Shown here: positions 6,179 to 13,381 of the stretch, piece after piece
How the letters are laid out: each line of letters begins with the position of its first letter
Position numbering within the stretch: position 1 is the stretch's first letter
Assembly (NCBI GenBank): GCA_041740675.1
Contig: JBGSLN010000260.1
Span: forward strand, 1 to 14,094
Length of the DNA: 14,094 nt
Direction: 5' to 3'
Source: JBGSLN01 sp041740675
Lineage (GTDB): Bacteria > Pseudomonadota > Gammaproteobacteria > JBGSLN01
The notes under the pieces: model-generated
Seen by the model: the letters and a program-made list of their open reading frames with translations, nothing else
Databases searched by the model: none
Told to the model about the DNA's origin: nothing
Position numbers and translations under genes: made by a program

Positions 6179-7339
6179 ATGGCTACTATAAAAACTCCAA
6201 AATTCGCCACCCAAGCTATTCATGCAGGTCAATCCCCTGATCCAAGCACAGGCGCGGTAATGCAACCAATTTATGCTACATCGACTTATGCACAAGAAAG
6301 TCCTGGGCATCACAAAGGTTATGAATATTCCCGCACACAAAACCCGACTCGCATGGCATTTGAACGTTGTGTTGCTGCGTTAGAAAATGGCAAACAAGGC
6401 TATGCTTTTGCTTCTGGCCTTGCAGCCATTTCAACAATCTTAGAAATACTCGATAGTGGCGATGAAATTATTGCTATGGATGATTTATATGGTGGAACCT
6501 TTCGTTTATTTGACAAAGTGAGAAAACGCTCTGCGAATTTAAAATTTAACTTTGTAGATCTAACGCATCCAGAAAATTTCACTAAAGCTATCACAGCAAA
6601 AACAAAAATGGTTTGGGTAGAAACTCCATCCAATCCAATGTTAAAACTGACGGATTTAAAAGCGATTGCTGACATTGCTAAAGCGCATAATATTATTGCT
6701 GTAGCTGATAATACCTTTGCTACACCTTATATCCACAAACCACTTGAATTTGGTTTTGATATAATTATGCATTCGGTAACAAAATATATTAATGGTCACT
6801 CTGATATGGTCGGAGGACTTGCCATCGTCGGTGATAATGATGAATTGCGAGAAAAAATGGCTTTTTTACATAATTCTGTCGGCGCAATCTTAGGACCATT
6901 TGATAGTTTTCTAGCATTACGTGGCGTAAAAACATTAGCCTTAAGAATGCAACGTCACAGTTACAATGCTCAGATAATTGCTGAATGGTTAGAAGCACAT
7001 CCTAAGATTGAAAAAGTTATCTACCCTGGCCTGCCCTCGCATCCACAGCATCAACTTGCTTTAAAACAAATGCAAGAATCAGGTGGAATGATTACTGCCA
7101 TTCTCAAAGGCTCAATTGCTGATGCAAAACGATTTCTAGAACGTTGTGAGTTATTTACCTTAGCTGAAAGTTTAGGTGGAGTTGAAAGTTTAATTGAGCA
7201 CCCTGCCATTATGACTCATGCATCAATTCCCGCTGAACAGCGTAAAACTTTAGGCATTAGTGACGGTTTAGTGCGCTTGTCAGTCGGTGTTGAAGATGTT
7301 GAAGACTTAATTACTGATTTAAAATATGCATTAGAATAA
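6179..7339 (+). CDS. Cystathionine gamma-synthase/gamma-lyase family PLP enzyme
   Basis: This cytosolic, PLP-dependent trans-sulfuration enzyme has 386 residues, typical for the Cys/Met metabolism family. Visible hallmarks are TQAIHAG near the start, YEYSRTQNPTR (phosphate and substrate contacts), FASGLAAIS, a YGGT active-site tyrosine region, ETPSNPML, ADNTFATPY, and the PLP lysine K202 in SVTKYINGHSDMVGG. The C-terminus has ESLGGVESLIEHPAIMTHA and SVGVEDVEDLI, which fits gamma-synthase (MetB) or gamma-lyase (MccB) better than beta-lyase. Sequence alone does not separate synthesis of cystathionine from O-acylhomoserine from its breakdown to cysteine, 2-oxobutyrate and ammonia. ATG 6179 has a weak GAGA 8 bases upstream. 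ridA follows after 35 bases, probably in the same transcript, and a lyase activity would make enamines that RidA removes. Confidence 0.9.
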   Translation: MATIKTPKFATQAIHAGQSPDPSTGAVMQPIYATSTYAQESPGHHKGYEYSRTQNPTRMAFERCVAALENGKQGYAFASGLAAISTILEILDSGDEIIAMDDLYGGTFRLFDKVRKRSANLKFNFVDLTHPENFTKAITAKTKMVWVETPSNPMLKLTDLKAIADIAKAHNIIAVADNTFATPYIHKPLEFGFDIIMHSVTKYINGHSDMVGGLAIVGDNDELREKMAFLHNSVGAILGPFDSFLALRGVKTLALRMQRHSYNAQIIAEWLEAHPKIEKVIYPGLPSHPQHQLALKQMQESGGMITAILKGSIADAKRFLERCELFTLAESLGGVESLIEHPAIMTHASIPAEQRKTLGISDGLVRLSVGVEDVEDLITDLKYALE

Positions 7340-7374
7340 CTGAATAATAGAACGAAATATCAATAAGGCTGATT

Positions 7375-7752
7375 ATGAAAAAAATCATTGAAACAAACAT
7401 GGCTCCTAAAGCCATCGGGGCTTATTCACAAGCATGCCAAGTTGGCAATCAACTCTTTTTGTCAGGGCAAATCGGGTTAAACCCCAGCACTGGAGAATTA
7501 GTTGCTAACGATGTTAAAGCGCAGCTTGAGCAAGCGATCCTGAACATGCAAGCTGTTTGTAACGCAGCGAATACTTCATTGCAAAATGTAGTTAAACTTA
7601 ATGTTTATCTTATCGATATGCTTGATTTTCCTATTGTTAATGATTTAGTGAACCAATATTTTAAGCCTAATTTCCCTGCTCGGGCCGTAGTACAAGTTGC
7701 TGGGTTACCTAAAAATGCCAAAATAGAGCTTGATGGTATAGCATTTTGCTAA
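7375..7752 (+). CDS. ridA: RidA family enamine/imine deaminase
   Basis: RidA (YjgF/YER057c/UK114 family) speeds hydrolysis of 2-aminoacrylate and related enamines released by PLP enzymes, protecting other PLP enzymes from damage. The 125-residue length is normal. Visible signatures are APKAIGAYSQA (APxAIGPYSQA in most members, here Ala for Pro), FLSGQIGLNP, and the C-terminal PARAVVQVAGLPKNAKIELDG with the carboxylate-binding R103 and the conserved E118. The PARSCV cysteine of E. coli RidA is replaced by valine here (V105); that cysteine is not needed for the deaminase reaction. AAGG (7365-7368) is 6 bases before the ATG. It sits just behind a trans-sulfuration PLP enzyme, which supports a shared role in clearing its by-products. 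Confidence 0.93.
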   Translation: MKKIIETNMAPKAIGAYSQACQVGNQLFLSGQIGLNPSTGELVANDVKAQLEQAILNMQAVCNAANTSLQNVVKLNVYLIDMLDFPIVNDLVNQYFKPNFPARAVVQVAGLPKNAKIELDGIAFC

Positions 7753-7822
7753 GTAGCTATCCAAATTATTCAAGTTAGGGTAAAATAGGTTAAATCAGAT
7801 TCTTTAAAATTGGAGAAGAGTT

Positions 7823-8110
7823 ATGCAAATTACCTTTACAGGTCATCAGTTAGAAGTTACAGATGCATTACGTCAATTTACCAAAGAAAAACTTGATAAA
7901 TTACAACGTCATTTTGATCGCATCAAAAGTATCAGTGTAACTTTTACTATTGAAAAGTTAACTCACGTTGCTGAAGCTACTATCCATGTTCCTGGTACTG
8001 ATTTACATGCAACTGCGGAATCTACTAATGATATGTACAGTGCGATTGACTTATTAATTGACAAACTAGATCGCCAAATCAAAAAACACAAAGAAAAAGA
8101 ACTCCCATAA
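7823..8110 (+). CDS. hpf: Ribosome hibernation promoting factor (short form)
   Basis: HPF binds the decoding centre of the 30S subunit in stationary phase or stress and promotes 100S ribosome dimers. The 95-residue protein is the short form (HPF/YfiA type) without the C-terminal dimerisation domain of long HPF. The whole family pattern is visible: MQITFTGHQLEVTDALRQF, KLDKLQRHFDRI, VAEATIHVPG, and the basic DKLDRQIKKHKEK tail. GGAG (7812-7815) lies 7 bases before the ATG. It opens the hpf-ptsN-hprK-EIIA-ptsH cluster; in many proteobacteria rpoN stands directly before it, but here ridA does. Confidence 0.93.
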   Translation: MQITFTGHQLEVTDALRQFTKEKLDKLQRHFDRIKSISVTFTIEKLTHVAEATIHVPGTDLHATAESTNDMYSAIDLLIDKLDRQIKKHKEKELP

Positions 8111-8135
8111 TCAATTATTAGCAAGTTTTTACTTT

Positions 8136-8594
8136 ATGCAAATCTTTGATTTTCTAGCACAAGAACATGTATCTATCTGTGTTAATATTCAGTCTAAGAC
8201 TCAATTGCTTGAACATTTAAGTACACAAATGGCTAGTTTTTCAGGTTTAAATGAGTTCGATCTATTTAATGAGTTTACTGCACGAGAAGAATTAAATAGT
8301 ACAGGCTTAGGTTATGGCATGGCATTACCACATATTCGTCTTGCTGATTTAACCGCTCCAATTGGAGCATTTTTTTTGCTAAAATCTCCGATTGAATTTG
8401 ATAGTATCGATCAAAAAACGGTGGACTTAGTTTTTGCCTTGGCAGTTCCCGAATCAGAAACTTGCCAGCATCTAAAAATCATTTCAAAAATCGCCGAATT
8501 ATTTTCTCAAGCTTGCTTTCGCGACAATATCCGAAACTGTATTGATAACCAATCAATATTTAATTTATTGCAACTTGAAATGCGAAGAATCTAA
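8136..8594 (+). CDS. ptsN: Nitrogen-regulatory PTS EIIA (PtsN)
   Basis: EIIA(Ntr) is the terminal phosphoacceptor of the regulatory PTS(Ntr) and controls targets such as potassium transport by its phosphorylation state. The 152-residue protein carries the active-site histidine H66 in GLGYGMALPHIR (family GxAIPH), preceded by FNEFTAREELNSTGLG, which matches the usual REELGSTGIG region. The domain continues with VDLVFALAVPESETCQHLKIISKIAELF. It lies 25 bases after hpf and only 2 bases before hprK, with no clear ribosome site of its own, so translation is likely coupled. Its phosphate donor would be the HPr encoded three genes downstream. Confidence 0.93.
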   Translation: MQIFDFLAQEHVSICVNIQSKTQLLEHLSTQMASFSGLNEFDLFNEFTAREELNSTGLGYGMALPHIRLADLTAPIGAFFLLKSPIEFDSIDQKTVDLVFALAVPESETCQHLKIISKIAELFSQACFRDNIRNCIDNQSIFNLLQLEMRRI

Positions 8595-8596
8595 CT

Positions 8597-9151
8597 ATGG
8601 ATACTACACCGAGTACCACTTTGCATGGCGTATTTTTAGAAGTATATAATTTAGGAGTATTGCTTGCTGGTCCAAGTGGCATAGGTAAAAGCGAATTAGG
8701 TTTAGGTTTAATTAATCGCGGTCATCGACTAATTGCTGATGATGCAATTGAATTAACACGAACTGATGAAATAACACTTATTGGATCTTGTCACCCTATA
8801 TTGCAAGATTTTCTAGAAGTTCGTGGATTAGGGCCTTTGAATATTCGCGCAATGTTTGGTGATAATGCAATTAAATCAAGTCTAAAATTAGATTTGATTA
8901 TTTATGTAAATAAACTAAGCGACAATGATTTAGTGAATATTGATCGCTTACATGGACTCTATCGCAACTGTACTATTTTAGGCATTACAATTCCTGAAGT
9001 TACCATACCTGTTGCTGCAGGACGTGATTTAGTAGTTTTAGTTGAGGCAGCGGCATTAAATCAGAAGTTAAAGATCAGTGGTTATAATGCTGGAGACGCT
9101 TTTATCGCGCAACAAGAAAAACATATGCAACAAGAAATAGCAGTGGAGTAA
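8597..9151 (+). CDS. hprK: HPr kinase/phosphorylase, kinase domain only (short HprK)
   Basis: HprK phosphorylates HPr on Ser46 with ATP or PPi and can reverse the reaction. The product has 184 residues against about 310 for full-length HprK; the N-terminal domain is absent, and since ptsN ends 2 bases upstream this is the true extent. The kinase domain is intact: Walker A GPSGIGKS (25-32), ADDAIEL (47-53), the HprK signature LEVRGLGPLNIRAMFG (73-88), and GRDLVVLVEAAALNQKL near the C-terminus. Kinase-domain-only HprK is well known in Alphaproteobacteria; gammaproteobacteria that have HprK usually carry the longer form. HPr with an intact Ser46 is encoded two genes downstream, so a working pair is likely. 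Confidence 0.92.
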   Translation: MDTTPSTTLHGVFLEVYNLGVLLAGPSGIGKSELGLGLINRGHRLIADDAIELTRTDEITLIGSCHPILQDFLEVRGLGPLNIRAMFGDNAIKSSLKLDLIIYVNKLSDNDLVNIDRLHGLYRNCTILGITIPEVTIPVAAGRDLVVLVEAAALNQKLKISGYNAGDAFIAQQEKHMQQEIAVE

Positions 9152-9154
9152 AAA

Positions 9155-9553
9155 ATGACCGTTGCAATTTTACTTTTAACACATGATTTAGTGGGGTCCA
9201 GTTTATTAAATGCAGCTACTCGTACCTTTGAAAAATTGCCAACAAACGCTTTTGCGTTACCAATTTGCAATGACTGTGATCCTGAACAAATAATTCCTCA
9301 AGTTGAAAATACCATTGCTGACTTACAAAATGAGGATGGTATTTTAATTTTAACCGATTTATATGGTGCCACCCCATTTAATATTGCACAACGGTTTAAT
9401 GATGGAAAAAATATTCGCGTTATTGCAGGAATTAATTTATCAATGCTAATTCGGGTACTTAATTATGCAAATTTAGAATTATCAAGCTTATGTGAAAAAG
9501 CGCTGACTGGTGGAAGAGAAGGTATCATCTATTGTGGCTGCACTGAAAACTAA
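9155..9553 (+). CDS. Mannose-family PTS EIIA component
   Basis: The protein is a 132-residue single EIIA(Man) domain with the phosphoacceptor H10 in ILLLTHD (family IVTHG) and the core LTDLYGATPFNIAQ. GREGI near the C-terminus also fits. GGAG (9146-9149), inside the last codons of hprK, lies 5 bases before the ATG. No EIIB, EIIC or EIID of the mannose family follows, so it is unlikely to serve sugar uptake. In proteobacteria an orphan EIIA(Man) next to HprK and HPr is part of a regulatory phosphorelay. It receives phosphate from HPr; its output target cannot be read from the sequence. Confidence 0.9.
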   Translation: MTVAILLLTHDLVGSSLLNAATRTFEKLPTNAFALPICNDCDPEQIIPQVENTIADLQNEDGILILTDLYGATPFNIAQRFNDGKNIRVIAGINLSMLIRVLNYANLELSSLCEKALTGGREGIIYCGCTEN

Positions 9554-9564
9554 CGAGTTAAAAT

Positions 9565-9834
9565 ATGCAAATAAAAAATTTAATCATCATTAATAAATTA
9601 GGATTACACGCAAGAGCGTCGGCAAAATTGGTTGCGACAGCAAGCCGTTTTGGATCAAAAATTGAAATTAGTCGTGAGGGCAAATCTGTTAACGGCAAAA
9701 GCATTATGGGTGTAATGATGCTTGCAGCAAGTAAAGGTGCAACTATTATTGTATCCGCTGAAGGTGATGACGAAATCCAAGCTATAAATGCGCTCGAAGA
9801 ATTAGTAAACAATCGCTTTGGCGAAGATGCTTAA
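9565..9834 (+). CDS. ptsH: Phosphocarrier protein HPr (NPr-like) with both phosphorylation sites
   Basis: HPr passes phosphate from enzyme I to EIIA proteins. The 89-residue protein has H15 in NKLGLHARASAKLV, the enzyme I-dependent site, and S46 in NGKSIMGVMMLAA, the site used by HprK. Both are intact, so the protein can be read by two opposing kinases. It starts 11 bases after the EIIA(Man) gene, and its stop codon overlaps the start of the dedA gene by one base (TAATG). Enzyme I, often the next gene (ptsI), is not present in the window. Confidence 0.94.
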   Translation: MQIKNLIIINKLGLHARASAKLVATASRFGSKIEISREGKSVNGKSIMGVMMLAASKGATIIVSAEGDDEIQAINALEELVNNRFGEDA

Positions 9835-10349
9835 TGAGTTTCATTCATACACATATCCCTCAATTATTACACCAGTACGGTAGCCTTACCATATTTATTT
9901 TTCTTGCATTTGGTATAGTTGGATTACCCATACCCGATGAAACTTTATTATTGCTTGGTGGCTTACTTGCAGCAAAAGGTCAATTATCAATTATTTCAAC
10001 TATTATTGCTGCCATCTGTGGCAGCTGCATTGGAATTACTGTCAGCTATATATTAGGTCGTTTCATTGGTCACACAACATTAATATGCTTTGGCAAATAT
10101 ATAGGTCTTACTGAAAAAAAATTAGAACTTGCACATCATTGGTTTGAAAAATTTGGAAAATATCTATTATTTTTTGGCTATTTTATTCCAGGTGTTAGAC
10201 ATTTTACTGGAATAACAGCTGGAGCAACTGAGTTAAATTATCGAAGTTTTGCCATTTTTGCTTATCTTGGTGCAATAGCTTGGTCATTGACATTTATATC
10301 CATTGGCTATTTTTTCTTCCATGCATGGGAACGTTTGCATGTGTTTTAA
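9834..10349 (+). CDS. DedA family membrane protein
   Basis: DedA/VTT-domain proteins are inner-membrane proteins; some members act as undecaprenyl-phosphate or phospholipid flippases and affect envelope integrity. The 171-residue protein has hydrophobic helices near 15-60, 62-85 and 130-165 and the family motifs: GLPIPDET with the conserved acidic pair at 35-36, the small-residue stretch GSCIGITVSYILGRFIG, and the amphipathic FEKFGKYLLFFGYFIPGVRHFTG with R122. It is somewhat shorter than the usual 200 residues but looks complete. It overlaps the ptsH stop by one base, so it is translated as part of the PTS operon. A link to the PTS has no obvious mechanism. Confidence 0.88.
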   Translation: MSFIHTHIPQLLHQYGSLTIFIFLAFGIVGLPIPDETLLLLGGLLAAKGQLSIISTIIAAICGSCIGITVSYILGRFIGHTTLICFGKYIGLTEKKLELAHHWFEKFGKYLLFFGYFIPGVRHFTGITAGATELNYRSFAIFAYLGAIAWSLTFISIGYFFFHAWERLHVF

Positions 10350-10427
10350 TCTAAACTACTGCTTCTAATTAGAAATAGTTCTCATGCCGAGTTATTCAAG
10401 TAATGCATAGTTACAAAATATCCATGC

Positions 10428-11777
10428 TCACTGCCCTGCCAACATCATATTATTAATCAACACTGATCCAGTTTGAATATTACTACGCACATCAACATCA
10501 TTTGAAACTGCTTGAATGCCCAACAACATATCCTTCAAATTTCCAGCAATTGTTATTTCTTCAACAGGAAAAAGAATCTCACCATTCTCGACCCAAAATC
10601 CAACTGCACCGCGAGAATAATCGCCCGTAGTGATATTTACACCATGACCAATTACTTCGGTCACTAAAAGACCTGTACCCATTTGTTTTAATAACCCTTG
10701 AAATGTGGTATTGCTGTTCTCAACAATTAAATTATTGACTCCGCCTGCATTGCCTGTAGTTTTCATACCTAACTTGCGTGCTGAATAACTGCCTAATACA
10801 TAATGTTGTAGCACACCTTTTTCAACTAAACTTTGTTCTTTAGTGCGTACACCTTCGCTATCAAATGCGGCACTTCCAAGCGCTTTTTGAATGTGCGGTT
10901 TTTCCATAATGTTCATCCATGCAGGCACAACTTGTGTATCTAAACTATTCAATAAAAAACTGGTTTCACGATATAAATTTCCACCACTTACTGCTGCAAC
11001 TAAACTGCCAAAAATGCTTTTAGCAATTTCTGCTGCAAAAATTACAGGAGTATTACGAGTAGAAATAGACCGTGCTTGTAATCGGGACACTGTGCGTTTT
11101 GCTGCTTTTTTTCCAACCTCTTCAATTGACCACAAATCCATAGGATCACGCGCTGTAGTAAATTCATAATCACGTTGCATCCCAGAGGCATCTTCAGCAA
11201 CCAGTACACAAGAAAAATTATGCCTTGTTGAGGCAACTTTCCCAATAAAACCATGACTATTGCCGTACAATTGTATTCCTTGATTAGTCGACACTGATGA
11301 TCCTTCAGAATTTTTAATTCGTTTATCAAAGGTCATGCCAATTGCTTCACATTGACGGGCTAATTCAATTGCAGTAATAGGATCTAATGACCATGGGTGA
11401 TATGCATCGATATCAGGATAATCAAATGCCATCAATTCTTTTTCAGCTAAACCATTGCAGGGATCTTCTGAAGTGTACTTTGCGATATCACAAGCAGCTT
11501 CCACCGTCTGTTTAATAGCTTCACGTGAAATATCAGACGAACTCGCTGTTCCTTTCCGTTGACCAAAATATACAGTAATACCAATGGATTTATCTCGCTG
11601 AAACTCAACTGTATCAACTTCACCTAAGCGTACATTAATTGAAAAACCATTGTCAGATGCAGCACCAACTTCAGCTTGCGTTGCGCCCAAAGTTTTTGCC
11701 TGTTGTAAAATATCGCTAACTAATTCTCTCAATTGTTTTTCTTCAGCTACAACATCAAAATTATGTGGATTATTCAT
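10428..11777 (-). CDS. pmbA: Metalloprotease PmbA (TldE)
   Basis: PmbA/TldE is the non-zinc partner of TldD; the heterodimer degrades unfolded peptides and in E. coli matures microcin B17 and degrades the CcdA antitoxin. The 449-residue protein fits the family (about 450) with INVRLGEVDTVEFQRDKSIGITVYFG at the N-terminal half, GLLVTEVIGHGVNITTGDYSRGAVGFWVENGEI and the C-terminal AGNLKDMLLGI. The start is placed at the ATG 11777, with AGGTGGA upstream. It overlaps the last codons of tldD by 8 bases, which implies translational coupling. The GTG at 11789 would add four residues but would consume that ribosome site. Expression from the tldD promoter is expected. Confidence 0.93.
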   Translation of the reverse strand: MNNPHNFDVVAEEKQLRELVSDILQQAKTLGATQAEVGAASDNGFSINVRLGEVDTVEFQRDKSIGITVYFGQRKGTASSSDISREAIKQTVEAACDIAKYTSEDPCNGLAEKELMAFDYPDIDAYHPWSLDPITAIELARQCEAIGMTFDKRIKNSEGSSVSTNQGIQLYGNSHGFIGKVASTRHNFSCVLVAEDASGMQRDYEFTTARDPMDLWSIEEVGKKAAKRTVSRLQARSISTRNTPVIFAAEIAKSIFGSLVAAVSGGNLYRETSFLLNSLDTQVVPAWMNIMEKPHIQKALGSAAFDSEGVRTKEQSLVEKGVLQHYVLGSYSARKLGMKTTGNAGGVNNLIVENSNTTFQGLLKQMGTGLLVTEVIGHGVNITTGDYSRGAVGFWVENGEILFPVEEITIAGNLKDMLLGIQAVSNDVDVRSNIQTGSVLINNMMLAGQ

Positions 11778-13218
11778 GGTTAGTTCCACCTACTGTTAAA
11801 CTATCAATTTTCAAAGTGGGTTGACCAACCCCGACAGGTACGCTTTGTCCCTCTTTACCGCATACACCCACACCCGAATCAAGTTTTAAATCATTGCCAA
11901 TCATTGACACTTTAGTTAATACATCAGGGCCATTGCCAATCAAAGTTGCACCTTTTACTGGTGCAGTTATTTTTCCATTTTCAATTAAATAGGCTTCGCT
12001 GGCTGAAAATACAAATTTGCCAGAAGTGATGTCTACTTGCCCGCCTCCAAAATTCACGGCATATAATCCTTTCTTAACTGAACGAATAATATCAGCAGGA
12101 TCGTGATTGCCATTTAGCATGTAGGTATTAGTCATCCGCGGCATAGGTAAATTTGCATATGACTCGCGCCGCGCATTTCCCGTAGGTTGCATTCTCATTA
12201 GCTTTGCATTGAGTTTATCCTGCATATAATTTTTTAAAATTCCATTTTCGATTAATACTGTACACTGCGTTTTTGTACCCTCATCATCAATCGTTAGAGA
12301 CCCTCGCCGTCCAGGCAATGTACCATCATCTACAACTGTACATTCGGGTGATGCCACACGTTCTCCAATTCGACCAGAAAATGCCGAACTGCCTTTGCGA
12401 TTAAAATCACCCTCTAAGCCATGCCCAATTGCTTCATGCAAAAGCACGCCTGGCCAACCGGGACCTAGCACCACAGGCATTGTCCCTGCAGGTGCCTCGA
12501 TTGCTTCCAAATTAACTAATGCTTCACGTACGGCTTCTTTCGCGTACTGCTCTGCTTGAGAATTAGTCTGGAAATATTGATAATCAAAACGCCCCCCACC
12601 ACCTGCATAACCACGTTCACGTCGACCATTCATTTCAGCTAAAACTTCTACATTCATACGAATTAGGGGCCGCACATCAGCCGCAAAAGTGCCATCCGTA
12701 TTTACAATCAAAATTACTTCATAAACTCCAGATAAACTCGCATTGACTTGTTTTATTCTGGAATCGGATTTTCTTGCAACATCATCAACTAACGTTAACA
12801 AGCTCAATTTTTCAGCGCGTGAAATTGAATTTAATGGATTATTTGGCAAGTATAGTGCTGGTGTAACCATTGGATTAAACCCGGCAAAAGCTATCCGCTT
12901 TTGATTACCTTGTTTAGCAATACTTTTCGCCGCACCTGCTGCTTGTTCTAAACTTGGAAGAAAAATGTCATCGCAATAAGCAAAACCTGATTTTTCTCCA
13001 CTGACAGCTCTTACGCCCACACCTCGCGAAATGCTGTAGCTACCATCTTTAATAATGCTATCTTCCAGCTGCCAAGATTCATGCTGTATCGCTTGAAAAT
13101 ATAAATCTGCCATGTCCACCTGATATCCAAGCATTTGGGTAAGAATCTTTTGGATTTGCATCTCTGACAAATCTGCGGGGTTTAATAATATGTTTTTTGC
13201 TATATCTATGTTTTTCAT
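11770..13218 (-). CDS. tldD: Metalloprotease TldD
   Basis: TldD is the zinc-bearing subunit of the TldD/TldE protease. The 482-residue length is standard. The metal-binding motif HExxxH is H261-E262-A-I-G-H266 in VLLHEAIGHGLEGDF, and the third ligand is C453 in GVCGKEGQ close to the C-terminus. Other conserved blocks are DDGTLPGRRGSLTIDDEG, the tyrosine/asparagine-rich MPRMTNTY and FGGGQVDITSGKFVFSA. The metal site is complete, so it should be active. The ATG at 13218 has no strong Shine-Dalgarno sequence. The gene sits between yhdP and pmbA on one strand; tldD next to yhdP is a conserved arrangement in enterobacteria as well. Confidence 0.95.
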   Translation of the reverse strand: MKNIDIAKNILLNPADLSEMQIQKILTQMLGYQVDMADLYFQAIQHESWQLEDSIIKDGSYSISRGVGVRAVSGEKSGFAYCDDIFLPSLEQAAGAAKSIAKQGNQKRIAFAGFNPMVTPALYLPNNPLNSISRAEKLSLLTLVDDVARKSDSRIKQVNASLSGVYEVILIVNTDGTFAADVRPLIRMNVEVLAEMNGRRERGYAGGGGRFDYQYFQTNSQAEQYAKEAVREALVNLEAIEAPAGTMPVVLGPGWPGVLLHEAIGHGLEGDFNRKGSSAFSGRIGERVASPECTVVDDGTLPGRRGSLTIDDEGTKTQCTVLIENGILKNYMQDKLNAKLMRMQPTGNARRESYANLPMPRMTNTYMLNGNHDPADIIRSVKKGLYAVNFGGGQVDITSGKFVFSASEAYLIENGKITAPVKGATLIGNGPDVLTKVSMIGNDLKLDSGVGVCGKEGQSVPVGVGQPTLKIDSLTVGGTNHE

Positions 13219-13381
13219 GTGTTAACTTTATTTATTTGATAATATACGCTTCGCGCTAGAGCATTGAACTGAAATTATAGCATCTTACTGCTTTTTTTTA
13301 CTAACAAACGTGTGACATATAAACTGATAGTTAAAACCTTCTTTTGATTACCGCTAAATCTAATTAAAAATTAAAGCAAAA

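Noticed and set aside
10363..10374. TTCTAATTAGAA palindrome between the convergent dedA and pmbA genes
   Set aside because: An AT-only short palindrome with no U-tract; expected by chance in this composition.
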